Shown here in pieces: positions 1 through 7,685 of a DNA stretch of 64,000 nucleotides. A model generated the notes under the pieces. It was given only the letters and a program-made list of their open reading frames with translations, was not told where the DNA came from and ran no database searches. The stretch covers positions 102,747 to 166,746 of the forward strand of contig DATBLE010000009.1 of NCBI GenBank assembly GCA_036555585.1, written 5' to 3'. Each line of letters opens with the position of its first letter. Position 1 is the first letter of the stretch. Both the position numbers and the translations under genes were made by a program. Source of the stretch: DATBLE01 sp036555585. Lineage in GTDB: Bacteria; Actinomycetota; Thermoleophilia; Gaiellales; Gaiellaceae.

Positions 1-349
1 GGTGGGCCAGCCCGAGGGCGAGCAGGAGCTGGGGGATCGTCGAGATCGCCCAGATCGCGAGCGTGTTCTCGACCGCGTTCCAGAAGTACGAGTCGTGGAG
101 CAGCGCGGTGTAGTTGTCCAGGCCGACGAAGTGGGTCGTCGGGTCCAGCAGGTTCCGATCGGTGAGCGACATCCACGCCGTGTAGCCGAGCGGGAACAGC
201 CCGAAGGCGCAGAAGACCACGAAGAAGGAGCCGACGTACAGATACGGCGAGAGCAGCGCGTCGAGCCGGTGCAGCCTCCTCCGCGCTGCTCGCCGGCGAC
301 GAAGCGCCGGGGCCTGCTCCAGAACTTCGTCTCCGACCATTCTCGCCAT
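1..349 (-). CDS. Sugar ABC transporter permease (MalF/UgpA type), partial
   Basis: Inner-membrane permease subunit of a binding-protein-dependent sugar importer; only the first ~116 residues lie in the window and the gene continues past base 1. The start is the ATG at 347-349, chosen because GGTGAGGA (358-365, minus strand) sits 8 nt upstream; in-frame ATGs at 358 and 340 are alternatives. A basic Arg-rich N-terminus is followed by a hydrophobic segment (SPYLYVGSFFVVFCAFG, the first membrane helix), then WMSLTDRNLL and FVGLDNYTALL, which are typical of the MalF-type periplasmic loop, and FWNAVENTLAIW leading into the second helix. It lies 79 nt downstream of the binding-protein gene and is presumably co-transcribed under LacI control. 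The family is clear; the sugar is not. Confidence 0.88.
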   Translation of the reverse strand, partial: MARMVGDEVLEQAPALRRRRAARRRLHRLDALLSPYLYVGSFFVVFCAFGLFPLGYTAWMSLTDRNLLDPTTHFVGLDNYTALLHDSYFWNAVENTLAIWAISTIPQLLLALGLAH

Positions 350-428
350 GGGTCGCATCCTCACCGACGCCGGCGGCGCCGGAGTCTCGAGCCGTCAGAG
401 GCTCACCCCGGCGCCGCCCTGCGTCGGT

Positions 429-1715
429 TCAGCCTGCGACGTTCTTGACGTCCTTGAGGAACTGGGCCCAGGACTTGGCAGGGCTCTGCTTGTGCTGCTG
501 GACACGATCGATCGCAGCGGTGGACGCGTTCTGGATGTCGCCCTGGTGCGGGCCGAGGATCTGCGGCTTCAACCTCAGCGCCGAGTTGGCGAAGATCTGG
601 CCGACGGGCGCGTTCGAGAAGAACGGGTTCTTGAAGCTCTGCACCGGAGCGCTCTTGAGCAGGGCCGGCTGGCTCGGCAGGTTGCCGGTCTGCTTGAAGA
701 CGTACGCCTCGGAGGCAGGCGAGGTCAGGAACTTGACCAGATCGGCGGCCTCGTCCTGGTGCGACGACTGCTTCGGGACGGCGAGGAACGAGCCGCCCCA
801 GTTGCCGCCGGTGCCGGGCGTGGCGGCGATGTCCCACTTGCCCTTCGTCTTCGGGGCCTGACCCTGGATGTAGCCCATCATCCAGGCGGGGCAGGTGACG
901 GTCGCGAAGACGCCCTTCTTGTAGCCCGTGTTCCACTGGGTGCTGAAGGCGGGCAGTCCGGCGGACTCGCCTGCCGCGATGCCCGACATCGTCAGGTTGT
1001 AGGCGGCCTTGACGCTCGGGTTCGTCGCGACGATCACCTCGCCCTCGGCGTTGTAGTAGGCCGGGTTGAGCTGGCCGATCATCGCGTTGTAGACGTTCGA
1101 GCCCGTGTCGAAGAAGAAGGTTCCCTTCGGTGCCTTGGCCTGGTAGCGCTTGCCGGCGTTGATGTACGCCTGCCACGTCGGCCAGAGCTTCGAGACCTGG
1201 ACCCGGTTCGTGGGCAGGCCGGCCTTGGCGAACAGGTCCTTGCGGTAGCAGATGGCGAGGCTGCCGACGTCGGTGCCGAGACCGACGACCGCGCCGCCCT
1301 TGCCGACCGCCTGCTGGTACTTCCAGGGCAGCCAGCGGCTCTTCATGCCGTCCGCGCCGTACTTGCGCAGGTCGGCGAAGTTCTGCGCCTGGGCGGTGAA
1401 CTGCGGGATGAAGCCGACCTCGATCGCCTCGACGTCGGCCGCTCCGGCACCCGTGGCGATGCGCTGGGCGAGCTGGGTGTGGTGCGGCCCGTACTCCTGG
1501 ATCTCCTCCTTGATGGTGACGCCGGGATGGGCGGCCTCGTATTGCTTGTAGAGGTCGTGGTAGCCGAAGTCGCCGAAGAGGCTGACTCGCAGCGTGACGT
1601 CGTCGCGGGACTTCGCCGACGCAGTGGTGGCGACGAGCCCGACGGCGACGGCGGCGGTGATCGCGCCGATGACGGCGAGCACCTGCCAACGTCTCCCTCC
1701 ATGAATCCGCTTCAC
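429..1715 (-). CDS. Extracellular sugar-binding protein of ABC importer
   Basis: 428-residue family 1 solute-binding protein that captures a sugar outside the membrane and delivers it to the permease encoded downstream. A signal peptide is visible: basic start (MKRIHGGRRW), hydrophobic stretch VLAVIGAITAAVAVGLVATT, then Ala-Ser-Ala. No lipobox Cys is present, so anchoring is unclear. The mature protein has the family pattern LRVSLFGDFGYHDLYKQYE near its start and the cross-over region GKGGAVVGLGTDVGSLAICYRKDLF. The start is a GTG at 1713-1715 with GGAGGAAG 5 nt upstream. A LacI-type operator (1736-1747) lies just upstream, so it is probably repressed by the adjacent LacI protein. The substrate cannot be told from sequence. 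Confidence 0.92.
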   Translation of the reverse strand: MKRIHGGRRWQVLAVIGAITAAVAVGLVATTASAKSRDDVTLRVSLFGDFGYHDLYKQYEAAHPGVTIKEEIQEYGPHHTQLAQRIATGAGAADVEAIEVGFIPQFTAQAQNFADLRKYGADGMKSRWLPWKYQQAVGKGGAVVGLGTDVGSLAICYRKDLFAKAGLPTNRVQVSKLWPTWQAYINAGKRYQAKAPKGTFFFDTGSNVYNAMIGQLNPAYYNAEGEVIVATNPSVKAAYNLTMSGIAAGESAGLPAFSTQWNTGYKKGVFATVTCPAWMMGYIQGQAPKTKGKWDIAATPGTGGNWGGSFLAVPKQSSHQDEAADLVKFLTSPASEAYVFKQTGNLPSQPALLKSAPVQSFKNPFFSNAPVGQIFANSALRLKPQILGPHQGDIQNASTAAIDRVQQHKQSPAKSWAQFLKDVKNVAG

Positions 1716-1735
1716 TGCACTTCCTCCCTCGGTTC

Positions 1736-1747
1736 GAAAACGTTTCC
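1736..1747. promoter_or_regulatory. LacI-family operator upstream of sugar importer
   Basis: GAAAACGTTTCC is a near-palindrome centred on CG, the usual LacI-family operator form. The 13-mer AAAACGTTTCCGG occurs here and again in the promoter region of the adjacent lacI gene. It lies 20-30 nt before the start of the binding-protein gene. Confidence 0.75.
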
Positions 1748-1789
1748 GGTGGACGACGTACCTACGAGTGAGACGTACGCTTCACCTCC

Positions 1790-2836
1790 TTATCCGTTGA
1801 TCAGGGCGGCCGCCTGCGCGCCGCACGACTCGCGGACGACCAGCTCGACCGGCAGCGTGAGCACCGGCGGCGTCACGTCGGGGTTCTCGATCTGCTCGAC
1901 GAGCGCTCGGCCGGCGGCGAGGCCGATGCCGACCATGTCCTGCCGTATCGTCGTCAGCGGCGGAGAGACGAGCTCGGCGACCCGGATGTCGTCGAAGCCG
2001 ACGATCGCCAGGTCCTCCGGCACAGACAGCCCCGCGGACTGCGCGGCCCGGATCGCACCGACCGCCATCATGTCAGCCGCGACGAAGACGGCCGTGGGCG
2101 GCTCGGGGAGCGCGAGCATGGACTGCATCGCCCGCTCGGCGCTCTCCGGGTAGAAGTCGCCCTCGACCTCGTAGCCGGGCGGGATCGTCAGGCCGAGCTC
2201 GCGCATCTCGGCCCGGAAGCCGAGCGTGCGGTCGGCACCGGGCTTCGTGGCGCTGGGCCCGGCGATCGTGGCGATCCTCGTGTGGCCGAGCCCGTGCAGG
2301 TGGCGGACGGCGAGCCGGGCGCCGCCGATGTTGTCGGAGGCGACGAAGCTCGTGTGGTCCCCGACCACGTCGATGTCGACGGCGATCACGGGGATGTCCG
2401 ACCGCACGAGCTTGTCGACCTCGGGGTCGGCGCGGTCGACGCCCATGACGACGATCCCGTCGGCGCGGTGCTGCTCTGCCCGACGGAGGTATGAATGGGG
2501 CCGGCCCCGGCTCGAGCCCGGCTGCTCGGTGGCGAAGAGCAGGAGGTCGTAGCCGAGCTCGCCGATACCGTGCTTGAGGCCGACCAGGACCTCCTGGAAG
2601 AAGGGGTGGTGGATGTCGGGGTGCTCGTACCCCGTGAACAGGACGACGCCGATCAGCTGCGAGCGCTGCTTGACCAGGGTGCGGGCGGCCGCGCTGGGCG
2701 CGTAGTCGAGCTTCCGGGCGATCTCGAGCACGCGCTCCCGGGTGGTCGGGCTCACGTCGTCGTAGCCGTTGAAGACGCGCGAGACGGTCGAGACCGACAC
2801 CCCGCTCTGCTTCGCGACTTCCCGGATGTTGGCGAT
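1790..2836 (-). CDS. LacI-family transcriptional regulator, apparent ATC start
   Basis: 348-residue repressor of the LacI/GalR family. The N-terminal helix-turn-helix reads IREVAKQSGVSVSTVSRVFN, followed by the hinge helix (APSAAARTL), then a periplasmic-binding-protein-like sensor domain (SQLIGVVLF to the C-terminus, with GFDDIRVAELVSPPLTTI). It probably senses the sugar imported by the downstream ABC system and controls that operon and itself, since both promoter regions carry the same operator. The start is odd. AGGAAGGAG lies 7 nt before an ATC codon (2834-2836), exactly where family members begin, while the only upstream in-frame TTG (2896) is the -35 box of the promoter and the next canonical start would remove half of the DNA-binding helices. 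Confidence 0.9.
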   Translation of the reverse strand: MANIREVAKQSGVSVSTVSRVFNGYDDVSPTTRERVLEIARKLDYAPSAAARTLVKQRSQLIGVVLFTGYEHPDIHHPFFQEVLVGLKHGIGELGYDLLLFATEQPGSSRGRPHSYLRRAEQHRADGIVVMGVDRADPEVDKLVRSDIPVIAVDIDVVGDHTSFVASDNIGGARLAVRHLHGLGHTRIATIAGPSATKPGADRTLGFRAEMRELGLTIPPGYEVEGDFYPESAERAMQSMLALPEPPTAVFVAADMMAVGAIRAAQSAGLSVPEDLAIVGFDDIRVAELVSPPLTTIRQDMVGIGLAAGRALVEQIENPDVTPPVLTLPVELVVRESCGAQAAALING

Positions 2837-2851
2837 TGTGCCGCTCCTTCC

Positions 2852-2863
2852 TAAAACGTTTCC
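2852..2863. promoter_or_regulatory. LacI-family operator in lacI 5' region
   Basis: TAAAACGTTTCC shares the 13-mer AAAACGTTTCCGG with the operator before the sugar-binding protein. It sits between the -10 box and the ribosome binding site of lacI, at about +1 to +10, consistent with autorepression. Confidence 0.72.
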
Positions 2864-2896
2864 GGCGCACGATAGCCGCTGCCCAGCGGATGTCAA
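2862..2896 (-). promoter_or_regulatory. Promoter of lacI
   Basis: Minus strand: TTGACA (2891-2896), 16-nt spacer, TATCGT (2869-2874); predicted transcript start near 2862. The -35 hexamer is a perfect consensus and overlaps the TTG that could otherwise be taken for the lacI start codon. Confidence 0.7.
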
Positions 2897-2951
2897 GGGC
2901 AGATTTCGGCAGGTGGCCGGAAACGATCCCGGTCGGGAGCCGGCGATGTGC

Positions 2952-2964
2952 TACGTTCGTGTAC
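2952..2964 (+). promoter_or_regulatory. -10 element of vapBC-type operon, leaderless start
   Basis: TGC-TACGTT gives an extended -10 box (TACGTT at 2952-2957) with 7 nt to the ATG, so transcription should begin at or next to the start codon. No ribosome binding site is visible. No convincing -35 box is seen. Confidence 0.45.
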
Positions 2965-3237
2965 ATGAGTGCCTCGGTCGGCGTCGGGGAGCTGCGCAGG
3001 AACCTGAGCCGGTATCTCCGGCGCGCTGCGCGCGGAGAACGGCTGGTCGTCACGGATCGGAACCGGCCCGTGGCCGAGCTCGGCCCCCCGCCGGCGAGCG
3101 GTTCGGAGCTCGACCGGCTGATCGTCGAGGGGCGCATCACCCGCCCCGTCCGCCGCGGGCTGCCGGAGCCGCTCCGGCTCGAGGGCGACCCGTACGCGCT
3201 GAGCAGGGCGCTCGACGAGATCCGCAACGAGCGCTGA
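2965..3237 (+). CDS. Type II antitoxin, Phd/YefM (VapB-like) family
   Basis: 90-residue antitoxin of the prevent-host-death type. The N-terminal half has the family pattern VGVGELRRNLSRYLRRAARGERLVVTDR, ending in PVAELGPP, which forms the DNA-binding dimer domain. The C-terminal half, rich in Arg and Glu, is the expected flexible toxin-neutralising tail. It lies directly before a PIN-domain toxin gene with no intervening base, so the two are translationally coupled. By analogy it binds the toxin and autoregulates the operon. The start is the ATG at 2965, apparently leaderless. Confidence 0.85.
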   Translation: MSASVGVGELRRNLSRYLRRAARGERLVVTDRNRPVAELGPPPASGSELDRLIVEGRITRPVRRGLPEPLRLEGDPYALSRALDEIRNER

Positions 3238-3648
3238 GTGGCGCTCTTCTACGTCGACGCGTCGGCGCTCGTCAAGCTCGTTCGCGACGAGCCCGAGAGT
3301 GAAGCGCTGCGGGCGTTCCTCGCCGGAGCCGACCTCGCGTCGTGCGAGCTCGTTCTGGCCGAGCTTCCCCGCGCGATCAGACGCGCCGCCGCCGCCGATC
3401 CCCATCTGCCGCTCGAGACGTTGGTCGACCGTGCGTCGGAGCTGATCGACGCCCTCGCCCTGGTCCCAGTCGATCGCGCCGTGCTCGCGGCCGCGGGTGC
3501 CCTGGCGGAGCCAGCGCTGCGCACCCTGGACGCCGTCCACGTGACGGCGGCGGCCAGCTTGGTTCCGCTCGATGCGTTCGTCGGCTATGACGATCGCCAG
3601 AGCGCGGCGGCGCGGCTCGCCGGCCTGCACACCGTGCAGCCTGCCTGA
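3238..3648 (+). CDS. PIN-domain ribonuclease toxin (VapC-like)
   Basis: 136-residue PIN-domain protein, the expected RNase partner of the antitoxin encoded immediately upstream. Acidic Mg2+-binding residues typical of the fold are visible: the Asp in FYVDASALVKL at the N-terminus, a conserved Glu in the region SCELVLAELPRAI, the Asp in LRTLDAVHVTAA, and the Asp pair in FVGYDDRQS. The start GTG at 3238 directly follows the antitoxin stop. VapC toxins cleave tRNA or rRNA; the target here cannot be inferred. All expected catalytic residues are present, so it is probably active. It is the only clear mobile or accessory-type module in the window. Confidence 0.85.
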   Translation: MALFYVDASALVKLVRDEPESEALRAFLAGADLASCELVLAELPRAIRRAAAADPHLPLETLVDRASELIDALALVPVDRAVLAAAGALAEPALRTLDAVHVTAAASLVPLDAFVGYDDRQSAAARLAGLHTVQPA

Positions 3649-3750
3649 CGTTCCGGCGGTCGCATCCCGAGACGGCGCCTTCCACTTGCCATCTGCTCGC
3701 GAATCGTCCACGATCGCTCGCTGACGGCTGCGCGCGGGAGGGAGAGAGCG

Positions 3751-4482
3751 ATGGAGAGGCCGAAGCCGAAGATCGTGCTGGTTGCGCTGGTGCTCGGCGC
3801 TGCGTTCGCGATCCCGGCGGCAGGTCTCGCCGATTCCTGGACCCCGTCGCCGCTCCCGAGCGCCGACGGCGATTCTGCGACCGGATACCCCGGCTACCAG
3901 GGCGGAGTGCCGGCGGGCTGGCCGACGTCGTACGACACGGATCGGTACCCGGACTCGGACAGCTGCCAGAAGGCGTTGAACGATGCGATCAACAAGGTGA
4001 GCCTCGAGATCCTGAACATTCCCGCGTCCACCACGCAGGCGCAGCACGAGTTCGCGAATCGACTCGACGCAGCGATCAAGGCCAACGGCGCCGCCCTCGG
4101 GAAGCTGCGGCCGATCTGCCTGCGCAAGCCGCCGGGCAAGGCCCCGATCCCGGTCGTGACCCAGCTTCCCCGGCCTCCCGTGATCAAGACACCCGACCCG
4201 AGGTACGCACCCCTGCCGCTCTTCTGCACGGGATACTCGGAGTGCACGGTCGTGGGCAAGGCGTTCATCGACTGGTTCACCAGCGGGCGGTGGACGAGGA
4301 TCGGCAGCACGCCCTTCTCGATTCGAAACGAGGCCGGGAAGATCGTCCGGGTGAAGCTGGCGCGGACCGCCGTGAACGCGGTGAGGTCGGGGAAGAGCCT
4401 GAAGATCCGCGTGTCGACGCGAGCGCGCTGGGCCGGGCCCTGGGTGTCGACACGGAAGAACGCCGTGCTCAGGGTTTCGTGA
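3751..4482 (+). CDS. Secreted protein of unknown function
   Basis: 243 residues, not recognised. A signal peptide is visible (MERPKPKIVLVALVLGAAFAIPAAGLA, cleavage probably after GLA). A Pro/Gly/Tyr/Asp-rich segment follows (residues ~30-70), then a helical region (KALNDAINKVSLEILN), a Pro-rich linker, and a C-terminal domain rich in Lys and Arg. Four Cys residues outside the signal (DSCQK, PICLRK, LFCTGYSECTV) could form two disulfides. GGGAGGGAG upstream of the ATG is a strong ribosome binding site. It converges on ilvD and their ends overlap by 14 nt. The C-terminal part (RIVRVKLARTAVNAVRSGK-like pattern) recalls actinobacterial secreted beta-rich domains, but no function is claimed. Confidence 0.7.
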   Translation: MERPKPKIVLVALVLGAAFAIPAAGLADSWTPSPLPSADGDSATGYPGYQGGVPAGWPTSYDTDRYPDSDSCQKALNDAINKVSLEILNIPASTTQAQHEFANRLDAAIKANGAALGKLRPICLRKPPGKAPIPVVTQLPRPPVIKTPDPRYAPLPLFCTGYSECTVVGKAFIDWFTSGRWTRIGSTPFSIRNEAGKIVRVKLARTAVNAVRSGKSLKIRVSTRARWAGPWVSTRKNAVLRVS

Positions 4483-6166
4483 CCGCGCCCTCGCTCGCCG
4501 TCTCGACGAGCGCCGCGTACTTCGCGAGCACGCCGGACTCGTAGCGGGCAGGGGGCGGCGACCAGGCGGCCAGCCGGGCGGCGAGCTCGTCGTCCGAGAG
4601 CTCGACGCGCAGCTCGCCCGCCTCGACGTCGATGCACACCATGTCGCCCGGCTGGAGGGCGGCGATCGGCCCGCCCCGGTACGCCTCGGGCACGACGTGG
4701 CCGACCATGAAGCCGTGGGTGGCGCCGGAGAAGCGGCCGTCGGTGATCAGGGCGACCGAGTCGCCGAGGCCTTCGCCGATGATCGCGCCCGTGACCTGGA
4801 GCATCTCCGGCATCCCCGGGCCGCCGGCGGGGCCCTCGTAGCGGATGACGACGACGTCCCCGGCCGCGATCTTCTTGGCCTTCACCGCGGCGAAGGCGTC
4901 CTGCTCGGTGTCGAAGACACGGGCGGGACCGCGGTGGCGGTTGCGGTCGACGGTGAGCTTGACCACGCAGCCGCCGGGCGCCAGGTTGCCCTTCAGGATC
5001 CGCAGCGAGCCGCTCTTCTTGATCGGCCGCTCGATCGTCGCCACCACCTCCTGACCCTCGGTCTCGACGACGGCGGTGGCCACCTCGCCGAGCGTGCGCC
5101 CGTCGACGGTCGGGAGCTCGCCGTGGACAAGGCCCTGCTTGGCCAGCTCGCGCGCGACCAGCGCGACGCCGCCGGCGCGGTAGACGTCGGTCGCGTGGAA
5201 GCGGCCCCACGGCTTCATGTCGGCCAGGACCGGCGTTCGGCCCGCGATCCGGTCGAAGTCGTCGATCGTGAACTCGATCCCGAACTCGCGGGCGATCGCG
5301 AGCAGGTGCAGGAGGCCGTTCGTCGAGCCCCCGGTCGCGACCACCGATGCGGCGGCGTTCTCGATCGCCGCCCGGGTGACGAAGTGCGAAGGCCGCCTGT
5401 CGTTCCGGACGAGGTCGACGACGAGCCGCCCGCAGGCCTCGGCGGCCTCGTTCTTCTTCGGCGAGAGGGCCGGGATCCCGTTCAGCCCGGGCGGGCTGAT
5501 CCCGAGGAACTCGAGGATCGTCGACATCGTGTTGGCGGTGAACTGACCGCCGCAGGCGCCCGCGCCCGGGCAGGCGACCGACTCCAGCTCGTGCAGCTCC
5601 TCGGCGGTGACCGTTCCCGCCGCGTGGCCGCCGATCGCCTCGTACACGTCGGCGACCGTGACGTCGCGGCCGCGGAAGACGCCCGGGGCGATCGAGCCCG
5701 TGTAGAGCACGACGGAGGGGATGTCGAGCCGGCCGAGCGCCATCACCGCGGCCGGGTTCGTCTTGTCGCAGGCGACCAGGCAGACGAGGCCGTCGAACAG
5801 GTGCCCGCGCGCCACCAGCTCGATCGAGTCGGCGATCACCTCGCGCGAGACGAGGCTCGCGCGCATCCCCTCCGTGCCCATCGAGACCCCGTCGGAGATC
5901 GCGATCGTGTTGAACTCCATCGGCGTCCCGCCCGCCTCGCGGATGCCGCGCTTGACGTCCTGCGCGAGCTCGCGCTGGTTGAGGTTGCACGGCATCGTCT
6001 CGATCCAGGTGGTGGCGACGCCGATCAGCGGCCTGGCGAGGTCGTCGTCCGTGAAGCCGACCGCCTTCAGCATCGACCGCGCGCCCGCGCGGTCGGGGCC
6101 CTCCGTGATCGCGGCGCTGTGGCGCTTGGCCGGGTCGGCCGGCCGGTCGTACGGGTCCCGGCTCAT
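4469..6166 (-). CDS. ilvD: Dihydroxy-acid dehydratase
   Basis: 565-residue [Fe-S] enzyme converting 2,3-dihydroxy-isovalerate (and the methylvalerate) to the 2-keto acid, the last common step before valine and isoleucine. The cluster Cys residues are visible in MPCNLNQ, VACDKTNPA and GACGGQFTANTM, and the length is normal for the family. The start ATG at 6164-6166 lies 9 nt after ilvC, so it is the last gene of the leuA-leuB'-ilvB-ilvN-ilvC-ilvD operon. Its 3' end overlaps the convergent secreted-protein gene by 14 nt and no terminator is seen there. Confidence 0.97.
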   Translation of the reverse strand: MSRDPYDRPADPAKRHSAAITEGPDRAGARSMLKAVGFTDDDLARPLIGVATTWIETMPCNLNQRELAQDVKRGIREAGGTPMEFNTIAISDGVSMGTEGMRASLVSREVIADSIELVARGHLFDGLVCLVACDKTNPAAVMALGRLDIPSVVLYTGSIAPGVFRGRDVTVADVYEAIGGHAAGTVTAEELHELESVACPGAGACGGQFTANTMSTILEFLGISPPGLNGIPALSPKKNEAAEACGRLVVDLVRNDRRPSHFVTRAAIENAAASVVATGGSTNGLLHLLAIAREFGIEFTIDDFDRIAGRTPVLADMKPWGRFHATDVYRAGGVALVARELAKQGLVHGELPTVDGRTLGEVATAVVETEGQEVVATIERPIKKSGSLRILKGNLAPGGCVVKLTVDRNRHRGPARVFDTEQDAFAAVKAKKIAAGDVVVIRYEGPAGGPGMPEMLQVTGAIIGEGLGDSVALITDGRFSGATHGFMVGHVVPEAYRGGPIAALQPGDMVCIDVEAGELRVELSDDELAARLAAWSPPPARYESGVLAKYAALVETASEGAVTKP

Positions 6167-6175
6167 ACGCCGATC

Positions 6176-7162
6176 CTACGACACGGTCTCGCGGTGCATG
6201 AGCCCGCGCAACTCGGCGCCGACCGTCTCGATCCGCTCGGCGGCGGCCTCCTCGCGGAGCTCGTTCAGCTTCGGCTCGCCAGTCTGCATCTGCTCGATCC
6301 AGTCCTGGGCGAACGAGCCCTCGCGGATGTCCGAGAGCAGCTTGCGCATGTTCTCGCGGACGTGGTCGTCGATCACCCGCGGGCCGCGGCTCAGGTCGCC
6401 GTACTCGGCCGTGTCCGAGACCGAGAAGCGCATCCCCGCGAAGCCGCCCTCGTAGATCAGGTCGACGATCAGCTTCAGCTCGTGCAGGCACTCGTAGTAG
6501 GCGATCTCGGGCTGGTAGCCGGCCTCGACCAGCGTCTCGAACCCGAGCCGGATCAGCTCCGTGACGCCCCCGCAGAGCACGGCCTGCTCGCCGAACAGGT
6601 CGCTCTCCGTCTCCTCCATGAAGGTGGTCTCGATCACCCCGGCGCGCGTGGCGCCGATCCCGGCCGCGTAGCCGAGAGCGAGGTCGAGCGCGCCGCCGCT
6701 CGCGTCCTGGGCGACGGCGACCAGCGCCGGCGTTCCGTACCCCTCGGTGAAGAGCCGCCTGACGATGTGCCCGGGCCCCTTCGGCGCGACCATGATCACG
6801 TCGTGCTCCGCGGGCGGCGCGATGCGGCCGTAGTGGACGTTGAAGCCGTGCGCGAACAGGACGGCCGCGCCCGGCTCGAGGTTCGGCGCGACCTCGGCCT
6901 CGTAGACGGCCGGCTGCACCTGGTCGGGGAGGAGCAGGGAGACGACCCGGGCTCCGCGCACGGCCTCCGCGACGCTCGCGACCGCCAGCCCCGCGTCTTC
7001 GGCCGCCTGCCGCGAGTCGCTGCCCGGCCGCAGCCCGACCTCGACCTCGACGCCCGAGTCGTGCAGGTTCAGAGCATGGGCGTGGCCCTGGCTGCCGTAG
7101 CCCACGACCGCCACCTTGCCGTCGAGCAGGGAGAGGTCGCCTTCGCGGTGGATCGTCGCCAT
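6176..7162 (-). CDS. ilvC: Ketol-acid reductoisomerase (NADP+)
   Basis: 328-residue class I enzyme that isomerises and reduces acetolactate or acetohydroxybutyrate. GYGSQG (residues 21-26) is the dinucleotide-binding loop, and GLRPGSDS (43-50) carries the Arg45/Ser48/Ser50 pattern of NADPH-specific enzymes. The C-terminal knotted domain holds the Mg2+ ligands (ETTFMEETESDLFGEQ and YYECLHELKLIVDL). The start is the ATG at 7160-7162 preceded by AAAGGA; an upstream in-frame start would add 19 residues unlike the family. It is 10 nt downstream of ilvN and 9 nt upstream of ilvD. Confidence 0.97.
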   Translation of the reverse strand: MATIHREGDLSLLDGKVAVVGYGSQGHAHALNLHDSGVEVEVGLRPGSDSRQAAEDAGLAVASVAEAVRGARVVSLLLPDQVQPAVYEAEVAPNLEPGAAVLFAHGFNVHYGRIAPPAEHDVIMVAPKGPGHIVRRLFTEGYGTPALVAVAQDASGGALDLALGYAAGIGATRAGVIETTFMEETESDLFGEQAVLCGGVTELIRLGFETLVEAGYQPEIAYYECLHELKLIVDLIYEGGFAGMRFSVSDTAEYGDLSRGPRVIDDHVRENMRKLLSDIREGSFAQDWIEQMQTGEPKLNELREEAAAERIETVGAELRGLMHRETVS

Positions 7163-7172
7163 GTGGTTCCTT

Positions 7173-7685
7173 TCAGTTGAGGACGCGTTGACGGTTCGGG
7201 CGCCGGACGGAGGACGCACGCTTCAGCCCGATCCTGCCGGTTCGTGACAGCTCACGGATGCCGTGCGGGCGGAGGAGCTCCTCGAACGAGTCGATCTGCT
7301 CCGGCTCGCCGACGACCTCGAACACCATCGAGTCGGGCCCGACGTCCGCGACGCGCGCCTGGAAGACCTCCGCGAGCGCCATCAGCTCCGGGCGGCGCTC
7401 CGGCGGCGCGCCGATGGAGATCAGCGCGAGCTCGCGCTCGACCGCCTCGCCCGCCTCCAGCTCGCGCACGCGCAGGACGTTGACGAGCTTGTGCATCTGC
7501 TTCTCGATCTGCGCGAGCGGCTGGCGGTCGCAGCGCACCCGCAGGGTGATCGACGACACGTCGTGCCGTTCGGTCGGCCCGACCGCGAGGCTCTCGATGT
7601 TGAAACCGCGGCGGGCGAACAGCTGGCAGACCCGCACCAGCGCGCCGGGCTTGTTCTCGACCAACACCGACAGCGTATGGATCAC
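7173..7685 (-). CDS. ilvN: Acetolactate synthase small (regulatory) subunit
   Basis: 170-residue regulatory subunit. The N-terminal ACT domain (residues 2-75) begins IHTLSVLVENKPGALVRV and contains RRGFNIESLAVGPTE, the valine-binding region of the family. The C-terminal ALS-SS domain (LELISIGAPP-like start to FEELLRPHGIRELSRTG) activates IlvB. The start GTG (7683-7685) overlaps the ilvB stop by 4 nt (GTGA), which implies coupled translation and 1:1 synthesis. Feedback inhibition by valine is the known role of this subunit. Confidence 0.95.
   Translation of the reverse strand: MIHTLSVLVENKPGALVRVCQLFARRGFNIESLAVGPTERHDVSSITLRVRCDRQPLAQIEKQMHKLVNVLRVRELEAGEAVERELALISIGAPPERRPELMALAEVFQARVADVGPDSMVFEVVGEPEQIDSFEELLRPHGIRELSRTGRIGLKRASSVRRPNRQRVLN

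Noticed and set aside
348..2153. 601-codon plus-strand frame opposite the sugar operon
   Set aside because: Antisense to the binding protein and LacI genes, both well supported by motifs.
2891..2896. TTG at 2896 as lacI start
   Set aside because: It is part of a perfect TTGACA -35 box with a matching -10 box downstream, so it would not be in the transcript.
4697..7180. 827-codon frame opposite ilvD and ilvC
   Set aside because: Antisense shadow; ilvD and ilvC have all active-site motifs.
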